Shown here one piece after another: positions 1 to 10,108 of a stretch of 64,000 nt of DNA. Source of the DNA: Micrasema longulum (Eukaryota > Arthropoda > Insecta > Trichoptera > Brachycentridae). The DNA lies in contig JAGVSM010000956.1 in the NCBI GenBank assembly GCA_022494885.1, forward strand, positions 1 to 64,000. Reading direction: 5' to 3'. Position numbers and translations under genes: made by a program. Under the pieces are notes generated by a model. The model saw nothing but the letters and a program-made list of their open reading frames with translations, was not told the DNA's origin and ran no database searches. Position 1 is the stretch's first letter. Each line of letters opens with the position of its first letter.

Positions 1-162
1 AATCTCTGAATGTGTAAGTACAAAATGAACCAGTGCAAGATCTGTTTGTTTGATCCCATATCGTTGAAATATACTTATTCTTCTGACATTCTCAATTATT
101 AAAAGGTGTCAAACCAAAAAATAAAGTCACTAATTATTTTTATTAAGGTTGTGTAAGGTATC

Positions 163-412
163 TCATCATTTCCCTATCCGCACCATGTGGTGCATAGGGC
201 ACTGCATTGGCACATCAAATGCAGCATATTTCATCATCGGTTACATGAAGGTGAGGTGATCAATCTTACACTTCAGGTGCTATTCCAGGGACTGAAACAT
301 TAGAGTGAACGTTAAGAATAAATATTTTCTGTTGATCCTGCCAGGCATCGAACTTGGGACCTCAAGCACGGTCGGCAAAGGCTCCGACTACTACCCTACG
401 AGGCAGACATAT
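163..412 (-). mobile_element. SINE-A (tRNA-derived), minus orientation
   Basis: Read on the minus strand it has a degenerate tRNA-like head (378-412), the family body with the phrase AGTCCCTGGA and the 3' phrase TGCAGTGCCCTATGCACCA. The same family recurs at 1322, 36637, 47059, 50192 and 52330. The internal promoter box is poorly preserved. The short plus-strand open frame across it is not a gene. Confidence 0.8.
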
Positions 413-636
413 CTCTACCCAATTTCCTTTTCCAGAATTTATATAAGAGTTGCCGTAAAGCCGAAAACGCTCGTCCAAGGTTCTGCTTTAATTTTTCAAG
501 CAGAACTGTTTCCTTTGTCAGCTTGGACACGGACAAAGGGTATGCAATATTATGTTTCCTAGAATTTGAGTTCATTGTTGGTTGCCATAAAGGAATAATA
601 GAGCATAATATATTTAATCAATTTATTCTAAATTTG

Positions 637-790
637 TTGCAACAGAGAGGGAAAACATTTTTGAGAAGAGAATATGGAAGTATGGGCATTTACAGGGCTT
701 ATGACCAAATTGAATTTTATTAAATTATTTCTCCCTAGGAAGGAAATCCAGCCAGTCCGCAACTATTTGGACGATGAGTACGTCAACGTA
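637..790 (+). repeat. Repeat B fragment (foldback MITE relative)
   Basis: Contains the phrases CAACAGAGAGG and TACAGGGCTTATGACC shared with copies at 9262-9460, 29665-29765 and 32226-32357. At 32226 the family is a short foldback with matching ends; here only part of one arm is recognisable. It recurs in duplication copy 2 at about 21006-21160. Confidence 0.5.
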
Positions 791-1089
791 TGAACAATAC
801 AATAAATTGGTATAATATCAAAATTTGTTATGTTTAGAAATTTTTCATGAATTAAATGTGCACAACATGCACAAATAATTAATAAAGTAAAAAAAAAACT
901 TTTTTTTAATCGGCTAAATTTAATTTTTGTAACTTTTTATAATTTTTATGTGTATTTTACATTTTTTTTGGACTTTAATATTGTTATTTTAATTTCACTA
1001 GATTTTTTCCCCTATGCTTATTATTATGGCATAACACGGCAACAGCCTAAAAAAAATCAGTACATGTAAACTGTGAATCAATTGAGTTA

Positions 1090-1277
1090 AATTGGGTTGG
1101 GGTCCTATGACTATCGTCATGGACTCACGGTTCAAAGGTCCGTGGTTAGAACCCCATTCCATCCCAACTTGATTCCTATTTTCTAATAGAGAGTTATTTA
1201 CAACTCGTCGAAAATGGCCCCTTAAAATTAAATGTTTAAGTAAATCATAAGAACACAAATCTCTTTTAAAAAAATAT
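1090..1277 (+). mobile_element. SINE-C (tRNA-derived)
   Basis: A tRNA-like head begins at the GGGTTGGGGTCC phrase and has a diverged B box (GGTTAGAACCCC). It is followed by a body containing TTCTAATAGAGAGTTATTTA. A cleaner copy lies at 46078-46262, where the B box reads GGTTCGAATCCC. Also present in duplication copy 2 at about 21466-21655. The cloverleaf is decayed, so this is not a working tRNA gene. Confidence 0.75.
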
Positions 1278-1321
1278 ATAAATATATAATGAATTTTTAT
1301 ACCGTAGAATAAATAAATGTA

Positions 1322-1560
1322 GGTAATCATCATCATCATTTCAATTCCGCACCTAATTGCATAGGGCACTGCATTGGTACACCAATCGCAGCGTATCTTG
1401 ATATTTTTGTTACTTAAAGAAAAGATGATCAATCATACGCTTGGGGTGCCAGTCAAGGGACTATGAAATATTGTACTGTAAAATCACCTTTTAAAATAAA
1501 TATTTCATGTCTACCATGTCAGGAACTGAACCTGAGACCTCTTGCATGATAAGCAAACGC
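1322..1560 (-). mobile_element. SINE-A, minus orientation
   Basis: Minus-strand copy of the SINE-A family: ATGATGATGAT-type 3' tail at 1327-1340, body with the CACTGCATTGGTACACCAAT phrase, and a damaged tRNA head near 1530-1560. Paralogous copy in the second duplication block at about 21702-21950. Confidence 0.8.
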
Positions 1561-3527
1561 GTTGAGAGGATGTGAGAATACATTTTCTTGTAACAAAAGG
1601 TAATATAAATAAAAATAATTTCAAATGTACTATTTTCGTAAAACTAACTAACAAAAACTAAAGTAAATACAATTCTTGGCCAGAGCCCTTATTTCTCCCG
1701 GTGAAAGTGATCACATTAAGGTTCCTTATAATTGAAATATGTGTTTAAATATTTATGTGTGAGATATGACTATATTTTAATTACGTGTGAAAAGGAAACT
1801 AAAACACCAAAATATTTTTTCAATAACAGTACTTGCACTGTAGTTTATAAGTTTTTAGGTATAAAATAATAAAAAAGAACTACAAAAAAACTAACTAGAA
1901 TTTAGCTAATGCTCTACATTTGTGAGAAAAGGTTTGAGTGTTTGATGTAGTTGTTGTAGACTCATTTCTGTAGTCCGCTTTTCTGCTCTGCCACATATTT
2001 ACTCCCATTTTCTCAGATGATCATAAAGGTGTTAAAAATTGACACCAAATTGCAACATTTGATATTTCCTCTTTGCTAAAAATAAATAAACAAAAAATTA
2101 TATAATTTACAATACATTTTTAATTACATTTATTACAAAATGACATACTAAGATAAGCACTTAAAATAGTAAAATATATCTTATTTAGGTTAGTTGGAAG
2201 TTATTCATCAGGTATTGCAATAAACCTTCCAATATACATATTTTTGTATATTGTACTTAAGTGCACGTACATGCAAAAATCAAACACCTTAATTATTCCG
2301 CATATTGTTAAACCTTTTAAAAAGAAAACTTTGAAGGCTATATTTTGTGATTTATATGTTTTATTTCTCAGAGCAAATTATTATGCAGTAGAGGTAATAT
2401 TTTTAAAGTTGTCTGTAGGTATTGTGATTATGATATTGCAATTCGAATATGTGTAAGCTGATTAATTCTAAATATTCAAAATGATATAAGCGATGTCATA
2501 TGTAATGGTATAACTTTGTATTTTCCATATAGTGACAAATTTCCTTTTGTTAGGACATGCCAACGTGAGCTGTAGAGAAAATATTTAATATAATATGAAT
2601 TTTAAACTAATACAAGATATTTTAATAGCACTTACTTTATTTTAAAAAAAATCTTATGTACTTTGGCTCTTAATCTGTTTGGTAATAAAAAAACATTTGA
2701 AAAAATAACAAATTGGGTATTATTTAAAGCAAATCTAATAAATAGTTTAATATGGAAATGAATGATGATTGATATTTAAATATACAAATGTATAATAACT
2801 GTGTAGGTAGTGATATTTCATTGTTTTTGCAACATCTTTAATACCCAGAGACTGGTATCTTAACTATAAAAATATATATATTACAATTTTTATAATAATA
2901 ACTGAAGTATTGTATCCTTTTTTATTTAGATTTACTTTATAATAAAGATATCAGTCATAAAGGTGTAGCGACGAATCTTGCTACTGATTATTTCAGATTT
3001 GTGAATTTAAGTACCACTTATCTTTCATTTTTTAGTAAATTACAATTTAAAATGAGAATTTTCAAGAGTGCAAAAAACACTTGAATTACTTAATAAACAA
3101 CGTGTCCCACCTCCAAGCAGATGACGAATATATCCTATAGTTTGATATCCATATATTCCATTACAGCATAAATTTAAAGAGCCAATCGATATCATCCCTT
3201 CAAAAGATCCGCTTTACTGGTTTAATATAATCTGAAAAAATACACTTATAACGGTTATAAATTGTTTACAGATGTTCTAAAAGAGAATGAGATTTTTTTT
3301 AGAAGATAATATCATTAAAAGTCTAGACATTTATAGAGCTTACTATTTTCTACTATTATTATTAATATTGATATAATATTTGTTTTAGTGCAAAGGTATA
3401 TTTAAACACCACTATTCATAACATAAATTATATTATATTACAATAACCTTAATAATATAGTATCCTTTTTATAACACATGCTGTGAGCTATTATAAAGGG
3501 TGATGGGTTTAGCAAAATTAAATATCT
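1561..3527. other. AT-rich non-coding DNA with copy-specific segment
   Basis: No gene, splice-bounded exon or recognisable element was found. The ~480 bp at about 2097-2580 is missing from the second duplication copy, which joins at an A-rich stretch. Both sides of the junction share AAAAA, which suits a microhomology-mediated deletion in copy 2. Confidence 0.6.
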
Positions 3528-3812
3528 TAATAATAATAATAATAATTATGGATAACTTATATAGCGCCATTTTCGTAATAAAATACCTCAAGGGCGCTTT
3601 ACATGGTGATTCTATTGTTAAGTTAATTTAATTGAAGCTTTTAAATTTGTAATTTAATTAAAATATTTTATTTTGTTGTCACGAACTACGGATTTATTCA
3701 AATGATTTAGAGAACAAGTGGGTTTTAAGTTTTTTCCGAAACATCACTTCACTTTCACAGCCTCGCACCTCTGCTGGGAGAGCATTCCATGCCATAGGGC
3801 ATATGTGTATGC
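3528..3812 (-). mobile_element. CR1/L2-type LINE, 3' end (minus)
   Basis: On the minus strand this is the last coding stretch and 3' UTR of a LINE, ending in an (AAT)n tail at 3528-3545. The same sequence, with more coding capacity, is at 44440-44975 on the plus strand. Shared signposts are TGGGAGAGCATTCCATGCC-type coding sequence, and GCGCCATTTTCGTAATA close to the tail. Only a 5'-truncated remnant is present. Confidence 0.75.
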
Positions 3813-4099
3813 ATGTCCAATTGTCTTTCATTGTTTCTTAATAAACATTTGTAATTTTTCACGTCTCTGAGGGAGTTTGTCGTTACAAGATTCTCTTACT
3901 TTTTTAACATATTATTTTCTGGATATTATGTATACCTGTGTTATTTTTATAAATACCTAATTTTACCTTTTAATTTTCATTATTTCTATATGTGTGAATT
4001 AAGATGTTCTATTTTGTAATGTACATATATATGAATAAATAAAATTGAAATACCACCACTAAACCACTAAACCACTAATAAAATAAATATTAATTATGA

Positions 4100-4185
4100 G
4101 GAAGACTAATGAACAAAGAAGACCAAGAAAGAGATGTCATGACCGAACCCAACAAATTGTTTGAGAAGGATCTCATCAGTGGTAC
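4100..4185 (+). mobile_element. Short RTE-like LINE tail fragment
   Basis: The stretch around GAAGACCAAGAAAGAGATG resembles the region just after the reverse-transcriptase frame of the RTE-like elements at 47755-47910 and 61890-61950. Very short, so the call rests on resemblance only. Confidence 0.35.
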
Positions 4186-4209
4186 GGGCGGTACGGCAAT
4201 ACTTTGTAA

Positions 4210-4674
4210 GGCTCCCCTCCCACTAGGCAGCCTGGCTGCGGCAGCTAATACTACATATGACGGCTTATTAGATACCGCACACTTGGCAGCCAAGAATTCC
4301 TGGCTGCGGCAGCCATTAGAACGCGTTTGACGTGCACGGCAGCCAACTGGCTGCCTGCAGCCAGAACGAGACAAAGCAAATGTATGTGAATGCCTCAGTC
4401 TCCGCGCACTTGTCGTAGCAGCCAGAAGTATTTTATGAAACAAATTTGCAATGACTTTCGATACAGAAGATCCATAAAATAATTTTGAAATGAACCCTTT
4501 CAAGTAAAGGATGAATTCAATATCTTCTTTTTGGTTTGCGATAAAATGTAAACAAAAACATCTTCCACATCCATTTTATTTGGACTGGCCGTCAGGCTGG
4601 CTGCTTTAACTGGCTTTGCAAAATTTTGACTGCGGCAGCCGAGCTGCCTAGTGGGCAGGAAGCCTAATTATCAA
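4210..4674. mobile_element. Harbinger-like MITE with GGCAGCC subterminal repeats
   Basis: A 465-bp element with ~36-bp imperfect terminal inverted repeats: the left end starts GGCTCCCCTCCCACTAGGC and the right end is its inverse, ending CCTAGTGGGCAGGAAGCC. It is flanked by TAA on both sides (4207-4209 and 4675-4677), the target-site duplication typical of PIF/Harbinger elements. The motif GGCAGCC or its complement recurs many times near both ends, as expected for transposase-binding repeats. It has no transposase. Its duplicate is at 24090-24553. Confidence 0.75.
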
Positions 4675-5539
4675 CAAAAAAATTAAAGGGGAACATAAAA
4701 GCTGTTAATATATTACTTGCGATTTTAACCAAACAAAAATACTGCTGAAACGATAAGTATTTACATACATAATAATTATTTACATTACGAATATCAACAA
4801 TTAAAACTAACAGTTTGCAGTAGCGGTATTGCTGTACCACTGCGGATATGGTAATACTTCAAAAGTTGGAAAAATCAGCACACATGCATGAGATTTTGTA
4901 TGACTGCAAACGCATGTGTGTTGTATTTCCTCTGGCTGTCCCGGGGAAAACGGCTTGGTGGTTTGTTTATTTTTTACTAACACTAGCTTATTCTTAACCT
5001 TTTACAATTTATAAATATTATAATGATTAACAACTTGAGAAAAACTCGTAAGGTAGGTTTAAACCGTACACAATACATAAGTTTGATTAAAATACCGAAT
5101 TAGATGAACATACCTTCAAATGATGATTCCTTTTGTCGCGCAAGATGTACATTTAGGGACGCTGTGGTTCGTATGCAAGTTTCTATAGAGTACAGTAGGT
5201 ATTTCACAGAGGTTCTATAAAAATAAACAAAATCCCTAAAGACATGTAGATCCGGGGCATACTTATCATTTACATAAGTAGTTGAACTGTCACTGTATGT
5301 TTGTTTATGTTTTGCATTGTTGCAATATAAAAAGTACAGTTTGACGTGAAGAAAAAATAAATACCCCACATGGCAAACGTTATAAATTTTCATCAGGATA
5401 GCAAAAGCGTTATATTTTGTAATAGGTATATTCATCTCGTCAGTGACGCATGCGCACGAGTATTTTTTCTCATTTTCGACACTCACGCTGTTGCGGGTAG
5501 ATATCGAACTATGAAACGTCAATTATAAAACCGTCTAAA

Positions 5540-5822
5540 TAACGAAAAATAACGATTGAGGTTTGGTAAATTAAACATAATTAAGTATTTTGGGTCATTC
5601 TTAAGGTCACAATAATGTTTCTATTGAGAATCATTATTTTTGGTTTTATGTGTTCGAATTCATTTACGTAATTTGACATGTAATCATCAGAATTGCCATA
5701 TAGAAAACCAAGTTTAACCGCGTTCAAAAAATAAAAATCCCTAAATTACACCACGTTATATTCTCGTCCGAAAGTCGAGATCATCTCGTGGGTGTCGAGA
5801 GTGATCAGAATACCACTGCTGG
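5540..5822. mobile_element. TIR element family GGGGTGGTATTCTGA, right part
   Basis: The right end reads inward as a terminal repeat (CAGAATACCACTGC on the plus strand). Internal phrases (ATTAAGTATTTTGGGT; TTTGACATGTAATCATCAG) are shared with 55300-55690, and the second phrase also with the MITE at 8893-9202. It occupies the right boundary of the duplicated block in both copies. Confidence 0.55.
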
Positions 5823-5954
5823 TATAGAGAAAAGAACGCCACACTTCTCCTTACAAACCGTAAGCGTAGCCAAAATGTGACATGTTTAATCCCCTTTCTT
5901 TAATTCTTTGTCTAATTCTGGATTCATACCATTTATATTTTAAATGAGAATGGA

Positions 5955-6187
5955 GATAGTTTGAAACAGGTCGAAGAATTTGTATATCTGGGTAGTATGT
6001 TTACTAGAGATGGAAATATGGACAAGGATATTGAAAGGAGGGTTAGTGCCGGTAACAGAGTTAATGGTGCCTTAAAGTCTGTCGTAGCAAATAAGTGTCT
6101 ATCGCAAGAGGCTAAATTAGCAGTTCATAATGGAGTTCTGGTACCAACCCTAATGTATGGAAGCGAAGCATGGAGTTGGAAATTCTA
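5955..6187 (+). pseudogene. RTE-like retrotransposon RT fragment
   Basis: About 77 codons match the C-terminal reverse-transcriptase region of the element at 61447-61947: EEFVYLGSMFTRDG, a VSAGNRVNGALKS stretch, then LMYGSEAWSW. The match stops abruptly at 6183, where unrelated DNA begins, so the fragment is truncated at both ends. Confidence 0.85.
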
Positions 6188-6309
6188 CGTTTAGTGTATG
6201 TTTATTTTTAATTAATTCGTTTTAATCGTATTTAATATTATGTAGTTAAATATAATTTAGTTTTATAAGAAACAATATGCAGAACATAATATTTTAGTTT
6301 TAAATATGA

Positions 6310-6978
6310 CGAGAGGTTTATAAATAAGTGTGGAAAAGAGACAATGGGCAATAAGTGAAAGAGAGAAGGAGAGACCTCCTAATTTGAGAGTTATAAAACC
6401 ACCCCAAACAGTCGGAACAAAAAGAGTCGGAAAAGAGCCAGGAAGAAGAGTCGACCAAGAGTCGGTCGACAGTCGAAGAAGTGAGTCGAGTTTACGCGAT
6501 CGTACCGTCGATCGCGGAGACGATGCAGCGTGGAAGTCGAATTTAGGGAGTTTAAGTGCAGTGAGTGTACACGGTAGCCAGTGCTACATAGCAACCTCGT
6601 GGAATCCGACTACTCCACGAGGGTCATCGGAGGCCGCCTTCTAGCCGCGAAGGTTCCTCCGCATCCAGGACATCCATCGTCCTCCAAAGGAATGCCAGTT
6701 TCTACACCGCCAGCGCGTGTGTCCAGCCCACGGCCGGCCAGTCTTCCAGCTGGCTGTCACCATCACCATCGCCACGGGACCGAATCCCGAGAGCCGCCCA
6801 AGGCTCTATCCAAGGCAGTTCTCCGCCCAAGACATCGCCCAGCATGTGTTCGTCCGAACACAGCATCCGGACCACCATCCTTCATCTCTCCACATAAGTG
6901 AAACGACCATTGTGTTAGAATTAAGATATTAGTGAAGAGTGACAATTAGGAACTGCATTAGTAAGGGACCTAGATCTG
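6310..6978 (+). other. GC-elevated block; possible 5' non-coding exon
   Basis: CpG content rises sharply against the AT-rich flanks. A TATA-like TTTATAAATAAG lies at about 6318, and a strong donor, ATCT|GTAAGT, follows at 6979. That would suit a first, untranslated exon of the downstream zinc-finger gene, whose first coding exon has an acceptor at 9844. Alternatively it is part of a solo LTR or another repeat inserted into the LINE fragment at 6187. The short open frames inside look fortuitous. Confidence 0.3.
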
Positions 6979-7800
6979 TAAGTATTTTTCTTTCTCTCAT
7001 GTTTGTAACTAGTTCTAAGATTATTATCATGTTCTAGTTAAATAAACAAAGGTACATAAAACATTCAATATTTTTAAATTATCTTTCAATTTACTCGTTT
7101 TCAGAATAGATTTATGTTTTCTTTATTTTTTTTAGGCATTTAATTCATTTAGTTGTAATTAGGATAATATTATCATGACGGGGAATAAAAATGGAAACCA
7201 CATGGCGAAGTAACTTTCTACACCATATATCCGATAAGGCACCAGAAAGACGCGATCTTCTAATTCATCTCAAGATTCCGTTCAGCGGATGTTCCCGCTT
7301 TCTCTCAGTTAGCGGAGAGACGGACAGATTCTGTCTATTCATACCTGCGAACGCGGAGCTTAATTTTTTACAGCCTCCGAGATAATCAAACATCATCTTA
7401 ATTTTCCTCTCATCGCCACTCTCCAAATAACCAAAACTACCCCATTAAAAACATTTTATTATTATATTAAAATTATACCCCCCGTGATACAGTCAATATC
7501 TCTGCAAACACTTTGAATTTTAAAAACAAGTTTTAGCACGTAAGAAAAAATATATTGTACTTTTACGTAAGCTAAATACTTTTTTACCAACCCAATCCAA
7601 ATTACTTTAACAACAGAAGGAAAATATTATCGTAGTAAGAAAGGTTCGGGTAAATTTTATTTAAATCTATTTATTATTAACTGTGGTAATTAAATGTGAA
7701 TCCATTGAAAATGGGCGAACGTGAACTGAAAGGTTATTATTACGAAAATAGTTTGGCAGGTTACATTGATTCGTTTAAAAATATTTCCAAATGCCACCGC
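6979..7800. other. Uncharacterised spacer
   Basis: AT-rich DNA with one GC-richer stretch (about 7181-7390) that carries a 64-codon open frame with no recognisable domain. No splice-bounded exon or known repeat could be supported. Confidence 0.4.
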
Positions 7801-8892
7801 GTTAATTCCAAATGATGAATATTTTGGACACTTATATTATATATCTCGCATCAATACCAAGTTCCTACCCGTCTTTTAATACCACCCTTTTCTATGGCAG
7901 CCCTTTCTGCCTCTTAAGTTGCTTTACTTGTTTCCACGTTATTTCTGGTTGCTATTACAGCTGTCACAGGCAGGGGAGTAAGTATAATTTAAGATTTTTC
8001 CTTTGATTCAATTGTATCACGATATTTATATTATGTCCGTGATTGCATCTCACCTGGCAGGAGATGATCATATGTATTCTGGATACGAGAGGCGTCCAGG
8101 CAACACTATTGAAGTTTAAATTGTAGATAAAACTCTTTCATTATAAAGTGTCGTCTCTTATCAACCGGAATATGTTTTTGTGAGAAGTGTTTGTATCGCC
8201 GGGTGACGGCAGTGATGTCGATTGCGATATACTGTTTAGGGGAGTATTAATACTGGACGATACTGGCTAGGAGCCGAGATATTATCTCCAGACATATAGA
8301 TCAGAAGCACACACAGCGTTGATGTGTGTGTGATACTGGATGGTATGTACTCGCACATCTGGCCGGGAGCCGAAATATTACCTCAGGGTATATACTTAGA
8401 TCGTGACAATGCAGGTAATGCCCGTTAACATTTCAACTCTACACATTATAACAATAAACGTTAAGCCAGTTTGAGAAATCCTAGAACAAAAAACCATGCA
8501 TTGGAACATTATTTTTATTCATATTGAAATATTTTCAAATATCGTCGCGTTATTTCTCAATACAAAGAAAGATTGATTTCATGATGAATTGTGAAAAACA
8601 GCTGCTTATTTCACGGGAAACAAGTTTTAATGATAGATATTTTCGACACGTGTGTATATGTCGCATCAATAACAAGTTACCTAGTTTCTACCCGTCGTTT
8701 AATACGATCCTTTTCCTTGGCAACCCTTTCTACCTCTCAAGTCCCTATACTTGTTATAGTTTGACGTTATACGATTGCTATTACGGCTGTCACAGCCCCT
8801 GGCTATTACCCTGAGTAGTGAGTAGGTATAATTTGCGATTGTTCCTTTGTTTTACTTGGATCAGGATATATGTCTTTAGTATGTGATTGTAT

Positions 8893-9202
8893 GGGGTGGT
8901 ATTTTGGATCTTCTCTATGCCCTAGAGAGTGATTAATTTGAAGATTTAATTTTATATTTTATTTGCTTCATATAATGGCCACTCTCATGATCAAACGTCA
9001 AACAAATACAAACACGTGCAACTTAATATGTTATTTTTTATTTAGACCATTATTGCGACTTTCAGCATTACCAAAAACAAGAACAAGAAGCAGTTTTATA
9101 CACCACTTGACGTTAAATCATCAGTGTGACCATTATATAAAGCAAAAAAAACTTCAAATTTCTCAGTCTCTACGGGGTTGAGAAGATCCAGAATACCACC
9201 CC
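8893..9202. mobile_element. MITE with GGGGTGGTATT terminal repeats
   Basis: About 310 bp, bounded by 24-bp inverted repeats: GGGGTGGTATTTTGGATCTT on the left and AAGATCCAGAATACCACCCC on the right. Subterminal inverted phrases (GATCAAACGTCAAA and TTGACGTTAAATCATCAG) recur at 55260-55600. Non-coding. It interrupts unit 2 of the local tandem duplication, so it is younger than that duplication. Confidence 0.75.
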
Positions 9203-9261
9203 TGGTGAGAATTGATCATATATATTCTGGATATGTGAGGGAACCAGGCATCATAAAAGAT

Positions 9262-9460
9262 TAACATTTTACAACAGAGATGAAGAACATTCAAGAGAAG
9301 GTAATATAGAAGTCTAGGCATCTGTAGATACAGGGCTTATGACCTGTCAATGGCTGGTTTAAGTGGCCACTTATATAAACTTATATAAACAGCTCCCCAG
9401 GGAGTTGAATCCAGTCCTTGTCTACAAAAATTTGGACAAACTCAAAATATTGATCGAAAT
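9262..9460 (+). repeat. Repeat B copy
   Basis: Starts ACAACAGAGATGAAGAAC and contains GGCTTATGACCTGTCAATGG and AAGTGGCCACTT. Shared with 29665-29765 and 32226-32357. Non-coding. Confidence 0.6.
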
Positions 9461-9861
9461 GAGATTGATATTGTAGGTTTATCTATTTCATTATGTATTG
9501 CCGTCTCTTATTCAAAAAATGTTTGTGTGAGAAGAATTTTTCATCGCCCGTTGCCAGCGGTGATCTCAATTGATATATGCTGCTTAGGGGAGTATTAATA
9601 CTGGATGATACAGGCTAAGAGCCGAGATATTACCTCCTGGTATACACTTAGATCATATATCATGACAATATAGGTAATGTTTGGTAACATTTCAACTCTA
9701 CATTTACATGAAACATAGGTTTACAAGATAAAGTGAATGACTGGCATAACGGGTACGGGAGATCGTCTCTGCTTATCAGCACTTGCCTCTTCAAAGGCTG
9801 TAACTCTTACTAGATATAATGTTAATTATTTGTGCAATTTTCAGGATATTAACTATTAAAA

Positions 9862-10108
9862 ATGGAAATCGCTTCAGTGAATATTAAGGTTGAGCCGGGG
9901 ACTGGCGATGTAGAAGAGGACATTCTCCGTACCGGGGAAGGGGCGCCACGTCCCCGTATAAGCCAGGAGATGAAGGCTGAACCGGTGACCAGCTCTGACC
10001 TGCCTAGGATAACCAGTGATATACTTATCTTCACGGAGATGGATTTCGACTACCCCGACATTAAACAAGAGTGTTTAGATTCCTCTCGTAACAGGGAAAT
10101 ACCTTCAA
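9862..10108 (+). CDS. C2H2 zinc-finger gene, coding exon 1
   Basis: First coding exon of the poly-zinc-finger gene. An acceptor (TTTTCAG, ending 9844) precedes 17 nt of 5' UTR and the ATG at 9862, so a non-coding exon lies upstream. The donor is TCAA|GTAAGT at 10109, leaving phase 1. The 82 residues are acidic and unlike the fingers. They carry three psi-K-x-E sumoylation-type motifs: IKVE (8-11), MKAE (37-40) and IKQE (67-70). Short IKxEP-type leaders of this kind are common before finger arrays in insect transcription factors. Sumoylation, and any repressor role, are inference. Confidence 0.85.

Larger units (their letters stand above)
1..5822. repeat. Segmental duplication, copy 1
   Basis: This block is repeated in direct orientation at 20370-25712 with a constant offset of 20369 until the first indel. 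The copies share all embedded SINEs, a LINE 3' end and a Harbinger-like MITE, so the duplication is younger than those insertions. Differences are scattered single bases (by eye about 1-2 percent) plus one ~480-bp segment (about 2097-2580) present only here. The window starts inside the block, so its left edge is unknown. The right edge falls at 5820-5822, inside a terminal repeat of a DNA-transposon family. Confidence 0.95.
7805..9710. repeat. Diverged tandem duplication (two units)
   Basis: Unit 1 (about 7805-8450) and unit 2 (about 8525-9705) share ordered phrases: TACCCGTC, TTTTAATA-like, GGAGTATTAATACTGGA, AGCCGAGATATTA and AACATTTCAACTCTACA. Unit 2 is longer because a MITE (8893-9202) and a repeat-B copy (9262-9460) inserted into it. 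No coding function is visible. Confidence 0.7.

Noticed and set aside
5100..5522. 140-codon minus-strand open frame, also at 24990-25412
   Set aside because: No domain, no start context or splice support, and the differences between the two copies are about as often amino-acid-changing as silent, so no selection on protein is evident.
6581..6932. Pro/Ser/His-rich open frames
   Set aside because: Overlapping frames in a CpG-rich block without domain or conserved start; more likely untranslated exon or repeat.
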